The translations under genes were made by a program, and so were the position numbers. A DNA stretch of 64,000 nucleotides from Eukaryota sp. TZLM1-RC. Its lineage: Eukaryota > Metamonada: BaSk clade. The stretch covers positions 186,001 through 250,000 of the forward strand of contig JAUPSS010000004.1 of NCBI GenBank assembly GCA_040285825.1. The letters run 5' to 3'. Within the stretch, counting starts at the first letter, position 1. Every line of letters starts with the position of its first letter. The notes below the pieces were generated by a model, which saw only the letters and a program-made list of their open reading frames with translations, was not told the DNA's origin and made no database searches. Positions 30,038 to 40,474 of this stretch are shown piece by piece.

Positions 30038-30739
30038 TTTGTTAAATTGTAAACATTTTATTACTTTTAGAAGCAAGGTTCATGATGCTGTAAGAGACCA
30101 GTTATATTGTATGTGTAAATCTCATAGAATTGAATCCTTCTTGGAACCTCTGTTGTCAAATCTGTTTGATGCTGAAAATGATTTTCATAAGAATAATAGA
30201 GGTGATGTCATATTACATGGATTAGATGGAAGCTTCATTTTATTGGATGTAATGTCTGTTGATCCTTGTAATGCCTCAAATGAAAGGCTTGTTAATTCTG
30301 AAATTCATAATCCCCTTACAAATGCTGAAAATTTTAAATTCAAAAAATACAATGAACCTTTGTCCAAATTGGCCAGTCTACAGCATGCAAAATACAATTT
30401 GTATCCATTTGTATTTTCCCTTTTTGGTTCACCTGCACCAACTGCTTTACGTTTTTTGGATGATTTTGAAATGATTGTAAAGAGAAGAACTGGCAGAAAT
30501 TTCAACAGATTGTTTTGGCAAAATAGAATTGTGTTTTCTATTTTTAAGGGGATGTTGAAGATGGTTTCTGATGCTTTGCTTTCTCTTGGATCTCACTATG
30601 AGAGAGTTGCATCTAGTGTTTTTGTTTTGGGAGAGATGGATTTTTTAGATGTTGACTTATGGGTTTAGAATAAAATTAAATTTAAAATAAATTTCCGATA
30701 AAATTGACCGAATGATGAATTTAGATATAAAAAAACACA

Positions 30740-32110
30740 TCAAATTTACCATTATAAGACTGTGTTTTAGTTCCAATTTTAATCATATATTTCGATCTAC
30801 AAATCCTCTCGTCACTAGACCTTTGGCTCAAAAGTTTAATGAGTTACGTGCAAAAGTTCTGTCTCAATTACTGGGATGTAAAATGTTTCAAATTCCAGAT
30901 CATGCTTACCTTAACCCACATTATGGCGGTTTAGTGTGGACGAAGGCTTCTATTCTTACCTCGTGTGCTTTTGTTGGAGGATGCAGAAATGCAATCTTTG
31001 AGTTTTCCGAAAGATTTGCAGATTGGGAAGATTTATTGATGACAACGCAAAGTTCCACGTTTTTTGCATTAAATGAAGAAATTTCAAAAATTGATGCAGA
31101 AAAGTGGGGTCGATGCTTTTTCCAATCATTCAATGGCAATATTCCAAAAAAATGTTTTAAATTTGAAGTACACTCTTCGAACATTACAGACACGATTGAA
31201 TGGGATGTATGAAAAAGATCTTTATAATAATATATGCAGCTCGGCTGTTTTAAATCAAGATCTTCACTCATTGTTATTGGAAAAGGGTGTTTGTGAAAAC
31301 AAGTCATCAGATTCTTCACTTTTTGTAACCATTGTACCACGAAGATTTGGATTGTGTGCCACTAATGAAGCATTTGTAACAAAAATGAGATTATATTTGA
31401 ATATCCCCATTAATCAATTATTATCAAAAGAAAAATGTATTTGTTCGAATTCACCTCAACTCACTTTGCGCCATGCTCTGAATTGCTCTAAATTGATAAC
31501 TTATCGTTCTTTATTACATGATGCTGTTAAAGACACTGTTTTCAATATGGCACAAACTGCAAGAATATCGTGTATCAAAGAGCCCCTGCTGAAGGAAATA
31601 CTTTCTCTGAATAATTTTGGTTCTGATGATAGAGGTGATGTATACAGTGATTGGATTGATAATTCTGAAGCTATTGTTGACTTTGTCTCATGTAATGTTG
31701 CAAATGATACTTTGGTTCACAGAAGAAAACTTAATCCTGTGGCTGCTCTTGATTTTAAAGCAAAAGAGAAACATAGAAAATATGATAAAGATATTGCAGA
31801 GGATAATGCCGATAGAAATACACAGCTGGTTTTTATTGCTTTCCCATTTTCGATAAATGGAAGATTATCAGATGAAGCAGAAACTTTTTTGAATGACTTC
31901 CAAAAAATGGAACAAGAAAAAACAATGAAAAGATTTGATATTTATTTATGGCGTTCACGGATTCAATTTGCCATTATTAATAGATTACCTCGGTTTTTCA
32001 ATCGAATAAGAGAAGCTTTGGCTAGACAGCAAGCAGATCAAGATTTTGTAGAGGAAATCTTGGTTCAATGATAGTCGTCCCATTAGTTATGAGTTAATTT
32101 AATTAAGTGT
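30740..32110 (+). mobile_element. Non-LTR retroelement family B copy, plus strand
   Basis: This copy extends about 200 bases further 5' than the one at 28859-30037 and is very similar to it. A one-base frame change near 31150 splits the coding text between 30712-31212 and 31073-32071. The second part keeps the finger, endonuclease region and natural stop, followed by the family B 3' tail. It lies immediately after the family C copy. Confidence 0.8.
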
Positions 32111-32679
32111 GCAAATTCAATAAATACTTATTGAATAAAATAATAATAAAAATAATAAAAATAAAGAAATAATACAGAAGACAAGTACCGCTCTTAAACA
32201 ATGAAACAATGGATCAAATTTGGTGATTTTTCAATGTACTGTTCCAACAAGTAACGATACCACTGTAAATGCTTTTACGCTTCCAAGTATTACTATCAAA
32301 CATCAGTGCAGGTAACATCATGAAAAGAAGGTAATTCAAATACAAGACGCTGTTGTTGGTTACCACATTCAAAAATTATCAATATTGTTTTTACAGAGTT
32401 CAAACACAATATTTGTGAATAGAAATGATAAAACATTGATTTCTAGTTTCTTAAACTAGATGTGGACCTCAAAAGCTCTGCAACGCAGTGTTTTCTACTG
32501 ATCATTTTTTAATTTTATTTATTTGAGTGAATTAAATGTCATAAATATTAAGTCGTGAATAGAGACATTGATCGAAGGGATGAATCCTTTCAAAACCCTT
32601 TTGTTATTGTTGCAGGCAATATTGAATTAGCGATTTAACATTTGATATTGATGAGGCTTTGGTTATAGAATGGTGATGG
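32111..32679. other. Intergenic, AT-rich, nothing recognised
   Basis: After the family B tail comes an (AATAA)-rich run near 32140-32175, then about 500 bases without ORFs or motifs that I can support. Confidence 0.4.
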
Positions 32680-33260
32680 GGATGATATATCAAAATCAAA
32701 GTCACACAGAATTGTTTCCTATTTACAACCATTATTCTCTCACTTGGTTGATGAAGATACTTTGACTTCTTTTGGTCGTAATAGAGGTGATTTTATGCTT
32801 GAAGTTCTTGAAGGGACGACCATCATTACCGATATGAGATCAACTGATGTGGTAATTATTCTTTTATGTTTTTAGCTCAGTCAAAACACAAGAATCCGCT
32901 CTCTGTTGCTGAAAAATCGAGAATTGGTAAATATAAAGCAAAGTTGCTTTCCTTGAATGCTAAATTTCTTACTCAATTTCCAATTTTCCGTCTATATGTC
33001 CAATTACATTCTCCTTATGAAACTCCCTTGGACATATTGCTCCATCATTCTTGGATAATTTTGTTGTGAAGCAGTGCACGTAAAGTGTTTGTGATAAAGT
33101 TGATCGCCAGCTTAGAATTGGTTTTTCTCCAATTGTTAAAGGTGTTGCTCGCTTTACGTCTTCTGCTCTATTCTCTTGGTCGGTTATATGAAATGAAAAA
33201 TTTGCAACTCATTGTTTTGACAGATTTGGTATAGATAAAGAATTTTAATTTTGGTGTTGC
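32680..33260 (+). mobile_element. Retroelement family D fragment, copy 1
   Basis: It encodes broken endonuclease-region text: Asn-Arg-Gly-Asp-Phe-Met-Leu, Thr-Ile-Ile-Thr-Asp, then in another frame His-Lys-Asn-Pro-Leu-Ser-Val-Ala-Glu. The sequence is very similar to 58640-59200, including the same internal stop and frame change. Confidence 0.7.
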
Positions 33261-33299
33261 TAAGTTTTAAGCTTTTAATTGGAATTAATAACTTTATTT

Positions 33300-34345
33300 A
33301 TGTAATGTAATGTTTGATGAAATTTCCTTGAATCAATACATCCTTTATTGGAGTTTCTCGAAAACATGGTTCAAGAATTGCCTATTGATGTGTAGAATAA
33401 GTGTTTTCTTCACGTTTGCCTTCTGTATCATCGAGATCTGTGTTTCATCTTCATCTTGCTGTTGTGAAATTGTGAAATTGAAAAAGTCTGTTTTAAATGG
33501 TTTTAAAGACCTGGATTTTTCTAAACGACTTTGTGTGACTAAGATTAATAATCCCGTCTTTGCTGCCTTTTTGTCCAACATTCAAAATTGCACAAATTTA
33601 ATTTCTCTACAAACAAGGCCATTTAGTATTCACTTAACAAAAGAAGCTTGAAAACAAAAAATACGTTTGAACTTAGGGTTGTATTCAAGTGGACTTTTGG
33701 ATAATTCTGCTTGTATCTGCAACGAAAAACCGCCTGTCAATTTCTGTCATTTTGTAAGTTGTAAGAGGTTTCTTCAATATCAGTCAGTTCTTCATAATGC
33801 TGTTCGTGATGTGACATATGAGATGTTTAAGTGTTACAATTTTTGTTGCAAAATAGAACCCTGGTTGAAGCATTATAGTGATAATAATTTGTTTGATTCT
33901 CGTTGTGGTGATTTAATTGCTCCTTTTGTGGATTCCTCTCAAGTTGTTGTTGATTTTACTACTGTTGATTCCTTTGCTTCAATTTATCGTAATGATGTTT
34001 TAATTAGTTCTAATGGCCACTTGGACAGGGCTGAGGTTTGTAAACGAAACAAATATGCTGAGTAATTGAATGATTTAAATAAGAACCTTTACTCGAAGTT
34101 TTCTTTTGTTCCTGTTGTCTTCTGGATTTTTGGTAACATTAGTCAGTCTGGTTTGAATTTTCTCAATGATTTTGATAATCTTTGTCGTTCAAGTGGTAAG
34201 GATTTTGCTGGGTGTTCAAGGAAGAATCGTATCATTTTTGCTTTGTATAGAAGTGTTCCCAAATATTTAAATGATGTCCAAGCTTTACAAGAATTCTTCA
34301 AGAGTTGGTGTGGAGAATGTTGTGTCTTATGTGTTTTAATAATTA
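33300..34345 (+). mobile_element. Retroelement family A copy, uninterrupted but mutated
   Basis: This copy parallels 20320-20898 plus 25133-25578 and shows the sequence that existed before the LTR insertion (GATTCTCGTTGTGGTG at about 33895). It has several in-frame stops, for example near 33395, 33650 and 34065, so it is dead. Its 3' end lies less than 100 bases from the RP2 start codon, so part of the RP2 promoter region is retroelement-derived. Confidence 0.8.
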
Positions 34346-34426
34346 AATTAAAATTTAATTTATTTAAATAACTTGTTTTCCAATTTCCTTTTAAAGACCT
34401 CATCCTTTTCCAGTCTTCTCCATTAT

Positions 34427-35500
34427 ATGGGCAATCTATGCAGCAGGGGACATGCTTACAAGGCCACATCTTCCCACAATATGTCAGATGTCCCTCTCTC
34501 CAACAACTCTGAACTCTCTCAACAAAATTCATTTCACTCTGGTCTTTTCCGTGAACACCGCCTCGTGAAGCCTGATGACCCAGTTTCCAACCACATCATC
34601 ATTGAAGACTCTACCAAATGTGATATTCTCATATGCAAACAGGTCGAACAAGTAAACGTTGATGTTGTCAAAGACTCTCTCCTCTACATTGGTCCTACCT
34701 CTGGCTCTGTCTTCATCCGTGATTGTTCGGATCTGCTTATAGTAGCCGCCTGTCAACAACTACGACTCGCGAATTGCAAGAACATTAGGGTTTCCTTATT
34801 GTGCAAGACAAGACCCATCATTGAGAGTAGCTCCAACATTGTCTTTTACCCTTATCATGGGGTTGAATACAAAGAACTACTCTCTCAATTAATGAAGGCA
34901 GATTTGTCTCCTTTTGTCAATTCTTGGTCCCATATTCATGACTTTACCCCATCTAATGATAACCAAAAGAATTACTCTACACGATTCTCTACACCCAACT
35001 TCCCCTTGCCAAGTGATCTACTTTTAGAACTTAAACCTAGCACGTTTTCTCCTGTGGTTCCACTTGTAAAAGGTTCTAAACCAACTACGAGTAGCTTTGC
35101 AGTGATTGTTTTGTTTTTTTGTCAACCAATTATGAAGAAATCAGGGGAGGTAAATAAGAAGAAATCAGTAGTATTAACAGATCGAAATTCTTTATTTGCA
35201 AAGTTTTTTAATCAATTATCTGCTATTGATTCCACTGTGATTTGTAATAGATCGGCCGAGCTAACTCTTTCTACTGTAGCTTCAGCACCTTCACACATTA
35301 AACCATTATTCGAAACTGGTCCTATAATAGCTGCTGAGTTTAGTGGAGTCAAGGGAATAGCAAAGAAGTCAAAGGAAGTCCTGACCTCCATGGAGGAAGC
35401 TAACCCGTCTAGATTGAGGGTTTCACTTCCTGTATGGGTAGCACCTGGTGGTGAAGTCAGTTTGTCGTTATTGAGATTGATTTTTTGTGAAGGAAAGTAG
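34427..35500 (+). CDS. RP2: RP2 homologue, TBCC-domain GAP for ARL3
   Basis: The start at 34427 gives Met-Gly-Asn-Leu-Cys-Ser, a myristoylation and palmitoylation signal like that of animal RP2, and is preferred over an upstream in-frame ATG. A TBCC beta-helix covers about residues 35-190. It contains Gly-Ser-Val-Phe-Ile-Arg-Asp-Cys and Ala-Cys-Gln-Gln-Leu-Arg with the catalytic arginine finger. It also has Arg-Pro-Ile-Ile-Glu-Ser-Ser with the partner glutamate, and Trp-Ser-His-Ile-His-Asp-Phe-Thr-Pro. RP2 stimulates GTP hydrolysis by ARL3 and so controls release of lipidated cargo into cilia. The C-terminal 150 residues are the variable, NDK-like region. The gene has 357 codons and no intron. 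Confidence 0.92.
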   Translation: MGNLCSRGHAYKATSSHNMSDVPLSNNSELSQQNSFHSGLFREHRLVKPDDPVSNHIIIEDSTKCDILICKQVEQVNVDVVKDSLLYIGPTSGSVFIRDCSDLLIVAACQQLRLANCKNIRVSLLCKTRPIIESSSNIVFYPYHGVEYKELLSQLMKADLSPFVNSWSHIHDFTPSNDNQKNYSTRFSTPNFPLPSDLLLELKPSTFSPVVPLVKGSKPTTSSFAVIVLFFCQPIMKKSGEVNKKKSVVLTDRNSLFAKFFNQLSAIDSTVICNRSAELTLSTVASAPSHIKPLFETGPIIAAEFSGVKGIAKKSKEVLTSMEEANPSRLRVSLPVWVAPGGEVSLSLLRLIFCEGK

Positions 35501-35950
35501 TAAGTTAATATTTTTTAGTTTTATTCTATGTCGACATTTTTTCTTTTGTTAATTATTTCTATTTCACTTTGCTGAGTGTTGATAAATGTCAAAATACAAC
35601 TTTTTTCAGAGAATTCATTATGTATTTAAAATGAGGAGGTAATCACTTTCCTAGAAACCAATCCAGATATATCATTGGAATAGTTGAATAGTACAAACAA
35701 TGCTAAATTCCATTTTGAAAACAATAGAACAAATGATAAACTAATAATGACTCAAAGTATTTACAGCAACAATTGGCGTCATATCACATTATCAGGTGGT
35801 CTTTAAACTTGTTCAATCGTCAGAACAGCAAAATTAGCAAAATTTTACAATTAAACTACCAGACTTAACCTTCACATAATCTCAGTATTCAAATCTATTA
35901 TAATGTACCCAAATCAAGTAAAGTTCATCTGAGGCTGAGAGAATACTAGT
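35501..35950. other. Intergenic, nothing recognised
   Basis: About 450 bases follow RP2 without an ORF or motif that I can support, up to a short family B remnant. Confidence 0.4.
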
Positions 35951-36210
35951 GGTTTCTGAGTTTGTCACATTTAAACTCAAAATTTCCTGGAATATTTTCA
36001 GAATATAGTATGGGTGTGTTTTCTCAATCAGCACAAATCTCCAATTCAATTTGTTTTATTGATAGATTGCATCGGTTGTTCAATCGAATTAGAGAAGCTT
36101 TAGCGAGACAGCAAGCAGATCAAGATTCTGTAGAGGAAATCTTGGTTCAATGAATTTCGTCCCATTGGTTATGAGTTTATTTTGTTAAGTGTGCAAGTTT
36201 ACTAAATATA
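35951..36210 (+). mobile_element. 3' end of retroelement family B
   Basis: The last 45 codons match the family B end (Leu-Phe-Asn-Arg-Ile-Arg-Glu-Ala-Leu-Ala-Arg-Gln-Gln), followed by the natural stop and 3' tail. The piece is strongly 5' truncated. Confidence 0.7.
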
Positions 36211-36389
36211 GCAAGCCTTAATCAGCCAACATTTTCAGCAAATATATTCTTTAAAAGCGTTACAATAGTGCGTATATACCCCAAAAACCTGTTATTAATA
36301 TAGGAATTCTAAGTTTAAACTATTGAAATTGTAAAGAACAGTAATCAATCATTTTGATTTCAGAATTTTTTTAAATAATATTTATTTAT

Positions 36390-37250
36390 TAAACACATTA
36401 TAAATCAACATCTAAATAATCCATCTCTCCCACAACAAAACAACAAGATGGAGCTCTCTCATAGTGAGATCCAAGAGAAAGCAAAGCATCAGAAACCATC
36501 TTCAACATCCCCTTAAAAATAGAAAACAAAATTCTATTTTGCCAAAACAATCTGTTGAAATTTCAGCTAGTTCTTCTCTTTACAATCATTTCAAAATCTT
36601 TCAAAAAACGCAAAGCAGTTGGTGCAAGTGAACCAAAAAGAGAAAATACAAATGGATACAAATTGTATTTTGCATGCTGTTGACTGGACAATTTGGACAA
36701 AGGTTCATTGAATTTTTTGATTTTAAAATTTTCAGGATTTAAATGAGGATTATGAATTTCAGAATTAGCAAGCCTTTCATTTGAGACATTACAAGGATCA
36801 ACAGACAGTACGTCCACTAAAATGAAGGTTCCATCTAAACCAGGTAATATGACATCACCTCTTTTATTTTTATGAAAATCATCTTCAGCATCAAACAGAT
36901 TTGACAACAGAGGTTCCAAAAAGGATTCAATTCTATGAAACTTACACATACAGTAAAATTGGTCTCTTACAGCATCGTGAATTTTGCTTCTAAAAGTTAT
37001 AAAATGTTTACAATTTGACAAATGAAATCTCATATTCAAAGTCCAGGCAGAATCAGTTAAGTGAGTGCCATTAACTGGAGCAATGGTTGTTATTAAAACA
37101 GAAGTTGTACTATCATACATATCTTGTAAAAGATTCGCAAAAACGGAATTACTTTTCTTGGGCATGCCAAGTCTCATATCAAAATCCAAGCTTTTATAAA
37201 TGTTTGCTGAAGTTTTTTACAGCAAAACTGCAAATTAAAAAGAGATCGGT
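36390..37250 (-). mobile_element. Retroelement family C copy, minus strand, with finger deleted
   Basis: This is a close relative of the family C copy at 28600-30668. The ORF 36563-37189 runs from the post-RT segment to the endonuclease region, but the Cys-x-Cys part of the finger is missing between Arg-Phe-His and Asn-Cys-Lys-His. An internal deletion has therefore removed it. The last part of the family C reading continues in another frame to about 36400. Confidence 0.75.
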
Positions 37251-37487
37251 TCATTAAAAATTCCACATTTTGACAAGTTGGTAATTATGAACTTTTTGCG
37301 CATGAAATTCTATGTAAAAATGACATAGTCCCAAAATGACATCCCGTCAGGATTTCAATAATAAATAATAAACACAATAATGAAATGAAGTTTGCTGAAC
37401 GGTACATGGAAGGCGAATGGTTTAATTATACTTGAAACAGACAATCCACAACATTTATTCCCTCCGATAAAAACACATGCTATTCAA

Positions 37488-38938
37488 TCAACAGTAGTTT
37501 GGCCATGCTGGACGAGGAGGACGACCAGGGACGTTGTAAGAGAAGACATCAATGGCTTTCACTTCTTGATTGTCTGCAACTGTCTTGAAGCTCACTCTGA
37601 ACACGAAAAGTTCTCTTTGAGAGGGTACGGTGTGTGGACCATGTAATGCTCCATATGACACATCAGAACACTGGCAGAATGGGCCTTTGCCTTGCACCAG
37701 TCTAATATCTTTGACACCATCCCAATTGAACAGGTCCGCAGTGTCTTCCTTCACAAATGTTGGTGGTGGAGTGTCGTCTCCATCTTCTTCATAGCCATCA
37801 CAATGTTGGTTGGTACAGTAAGGAAGGTGAATGGCATGCACTAAAGTTGATGGGGCTGCTCCTAAATCTTTCCTGTGTACATATGGATGAGTTCTTAAAC
37901 TCTCTGTGTCTTTGATTTCAGAGGGGAATCCAGAATCACAGATCACAAATGGTGCATCTGCTGTTGGAGTTCCTATTGAAACTTTAACCCCTGCAGGCGC
38001 ACTGAGCCAGTCACCCATTGTAGCAATCGTGTTGTCACCACTGGCAAGTTTTGCAATGGTGTCTTCGTTCATGTGAGCCGCCTCTACCTTAATTTCTTTA
38101 ATTCCTTCACTAAGGTCTATTCCTGCGATTAATTTAGGAGGATAATACACACCAGCAAAGTCGTCATTCGCTGGCGCACCCATTATCCACGACGGAGAAT
38201 TATCTCCTCCCAACTTGCAGTTCGTCGTCCTTGGGCAAGAAGTTTCCTTAATGTGGAAGAAGCCGTCGACTACTTTGGGACACTCGAAAGGGTTACTTGA
38301 AAGAGTGTAGATCAAATCAGCTTTTCCATCAGGAATTGGGGTAATAGGAGCCTTTCCATTGACACAGATGGTGCTTCTAGTGCCATCCAAAATGAGCAAT
38401 TGTTCGTCACTATTCACAAATTGAGGAAGGTAACAAACGACTTTGAAGGTGACTAGAAGGGTGTGAGAGACTTGTTCGAGATCAAGGTCATTTACCTCAA
38501 CGTTGAAGTAATGTACCTTATCGGCTTCGTCTACATGCTCTACTGCATCTAGGTCACCATTTTCAATGTTCAAGACCTCAATGCAGTCAGGGAAGGCTAG
38601 TTGATAGTGAAGCTCTCCAATTGGGCGATCACCGCAATGTGTTGTAATTTCCATGGTATGATCCTGGTGAACTTCAACAGCTCCATGAATAGCAACATTG
38701 ATATCGCAGTTCGAATTGTCAACACTCACCAGAGGCAAATCTTCTTCTTCACACTGAATCAATGGACGTACACCGTGACAGGTTCGTGGACTAGCCCATT
38801 TACGCTGAACTTAGATCAAAAACAACAACAAACACAGTAAGAAATGGGATTGGCCTTCTGACAGTATTCATCAGGATCCATACGTGTAATGGCCGCAGCG
38901 ATGCCGCATACCAGCAGTCCAAGGAGCAGTGACTTCAT
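37488..38938 (-). CDS. Secreted or surface Cys-containing protein of unknown function
   Basis: Two exons are inferred. Exon 1 (38938-38834) encodes a classical signal peptide, Met-Lys-Ser-Leu-Leu-Leu-Gly-Leu-Leu-Val-Cys-Gly-Ile-Ala-Ala-Ala. A 29-nt GT-AG intron at 38805-38833 joins it in frame to a long exon ending in TGA at 37488. The mature protein, about 440 residues, is acidic, has scattered cysteines likely to form disulphides, and is beta-rich in appearance. I recognise no domain. The C-terminus is Pro-rich with a final Cys and lacks a GPI-like hydrophobic tail, so secretion is more likely than anchoring. Confidence 0.7.
38805..38833 (-). other. 29-nt intron in the secreted-protein gene
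   Basis: It reads GTTTGT to GTTCAG on the minus strand, with ATCTAAG just before the acceptor. It joins a signal-peptide exon to the long downstream frame. A 26-nt alternative using the upstream AG also keeps the frame. The exact boundary is therefore less certain than in ALG5. Confidence 0.65.
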
Positions 38939-40474
38939 TGGGGATTAATGGAAATTTTGTTGTGTTGCTATGGAAATTGAAAGCTGTAGACTGCTGTACA
39001 AGTTTACAGTTTATGGTTTGCTCTATTGTAAAGTTGGGTTTTTTTGTAATTGCTTTGAAAATTTGCTGTTTTGATTGTCAACAAAATTACAAATTTTTGA
39101 ATTTTGAATTTTGAATTTTTGAACCGTTTGAAAGGGTAATCAAAAAACAGCAAATATTAAGAAGAAGGACAAATCTTTTATCCATCTCTACTAGATCAAA
39201 CTTCAAACTGACTTCCAAAGCTCAATCATTTTCCCACAATCACTGCATCCAACAAAATGTCTTAGTGGCAAAAAGGGTATGTTATTAGACGCCTTTGGAA
39301 GAATATCGCAACATTACAGGATTTAAGTCAAGAACGTATTTAGACCCTTGATATTACGAAAATCTTGCTATTCATCAGTAATTGTTTCTATAAAAAATCT
39401 GTTGCGTAGGGAAAACCGATGGAAGAACAAAATACATCTTCAAAACGAGAAAACCATACATATTGATTCAGAACTGTGATTCAAACAAAAAGGTGACTAT
39501 AATCAATTTCAGCTCCGAATTATTGCATTGGCAATAAAATAATTTTCAATATATTGATGCCAATACAGAATTGGTAGCTGAATCTGTTTATTGTAATGAA
39601 TTGTTCCATATTACAATATACTGACAATAACGGTCACTTATTGGTTTTGTAAGATCAAGCAAACATTAAATCTATTTACAAATAGAACATGTTTTTTTGA
39701 TCAAACAAGGAGTTGTCCCAGCTCTTTTTCAAACAAACAGAGTTCAAGTAGTAAGAAACTCCAAATGCAGTTGTTTTTCCAGTCCAATAATTAGCTCGAA
39801 TAGTGACCTCGAGATAGTCAGCGAAATGTGTACACAATATTGGTGTCCTGAAGATGAAAAAGTCGACCATGATGAGAAGGTACAAGTAGAGTCGTGTTTA
39901 GTTTTATAGATTTGTTTGTTCTCATGTTTTGAAAAGGTCAATATATATCAATATTTTCCATTATAATATAAACAATATTATTGTATTGGGGTCAGACCAA
40001 TTTATTGCCAAGACCAATTGCTAAAAGATCAATAGTTCTGAGCCGTGCTTAAAATGGACCCAAGGCTATCAAATAAGTAGCATCAGTGTTGCTGATTCCA
40101 TTAATCTTGAAAATGAAACTAAGAACGACAAAATGTGAGTCATAGACTGTCATAGACTGCTGCACTGCCAATACCAATGAATGGGCCGTGGAGGCCTGGG
40201 AAAAGTACGTCAACAGTTCTCTGAACATGTTGAAAATGAAACACTGCCCTAATAGGAACATACCAAAGGTATCTGATGTAGGTGAAAAAAAAACGAGTTG
40301 AAAATTAAAAATTAAAAGAGATAATAAAATTAAATTTATTAACAAGAATAGCAACAAGCATTTTTGAGGTACCACCAAAAAAGAAAAATAGAAAAGTATT
40401 GAAAAACACAGTTTGGTTATAGAGTGACAAAAATAAAATAAATAGAATTCAATCAATCAATCAATCAATCAAAT
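38939..40474. other. Intergenic region with an AATC microsatellite
   Basis: About 1.5 kb without a supportable gene. A short (AATC)n run at about 40450-40472 abuts the stop of the DENN gene. A minus-strand stretch near 39690-39850 faintly recalls a copia-type RNase H but is too weak to call. Confidence 0.45.

Larger units (their letters stand above)
28020..30700 (+). mobile_element. Non-LTR retroelement family C copy with RT, split by a family B insertion
   Basis: The left part (28020-28858) encodes reverse transcriptase and the start of the CCHC finger; the right part (30049-30668) completes the finger and carries the endonuclease-like region. It holds Arg-Gly-Asp-Val-Ile-Leu, Leu-Leu-Asp-Val-Met-Ser-Val-Asp and a Lys-Tyr segment, ending in a stop at 30666. 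A family B copy sits between, flanked on both sides by TTTGTTAAATT. The RT frame is broken near 28600, so this copy is dead. Confidence 0.8.

Noticed and set aside
39690-39850. Copia-type RNase H remnant, minus strand
   Set aside because: Only a loose resemblance around a Ser-Tyr-Tyr-Leu-Asn segment; the catalytic acids cannot be placed.
40049-40456. 135-codon minus-strand ORF downstream of the DENN gene
   Set aside because: It follows the DENN stop in a low-complexity T-rich region and has no motif; probably chance.
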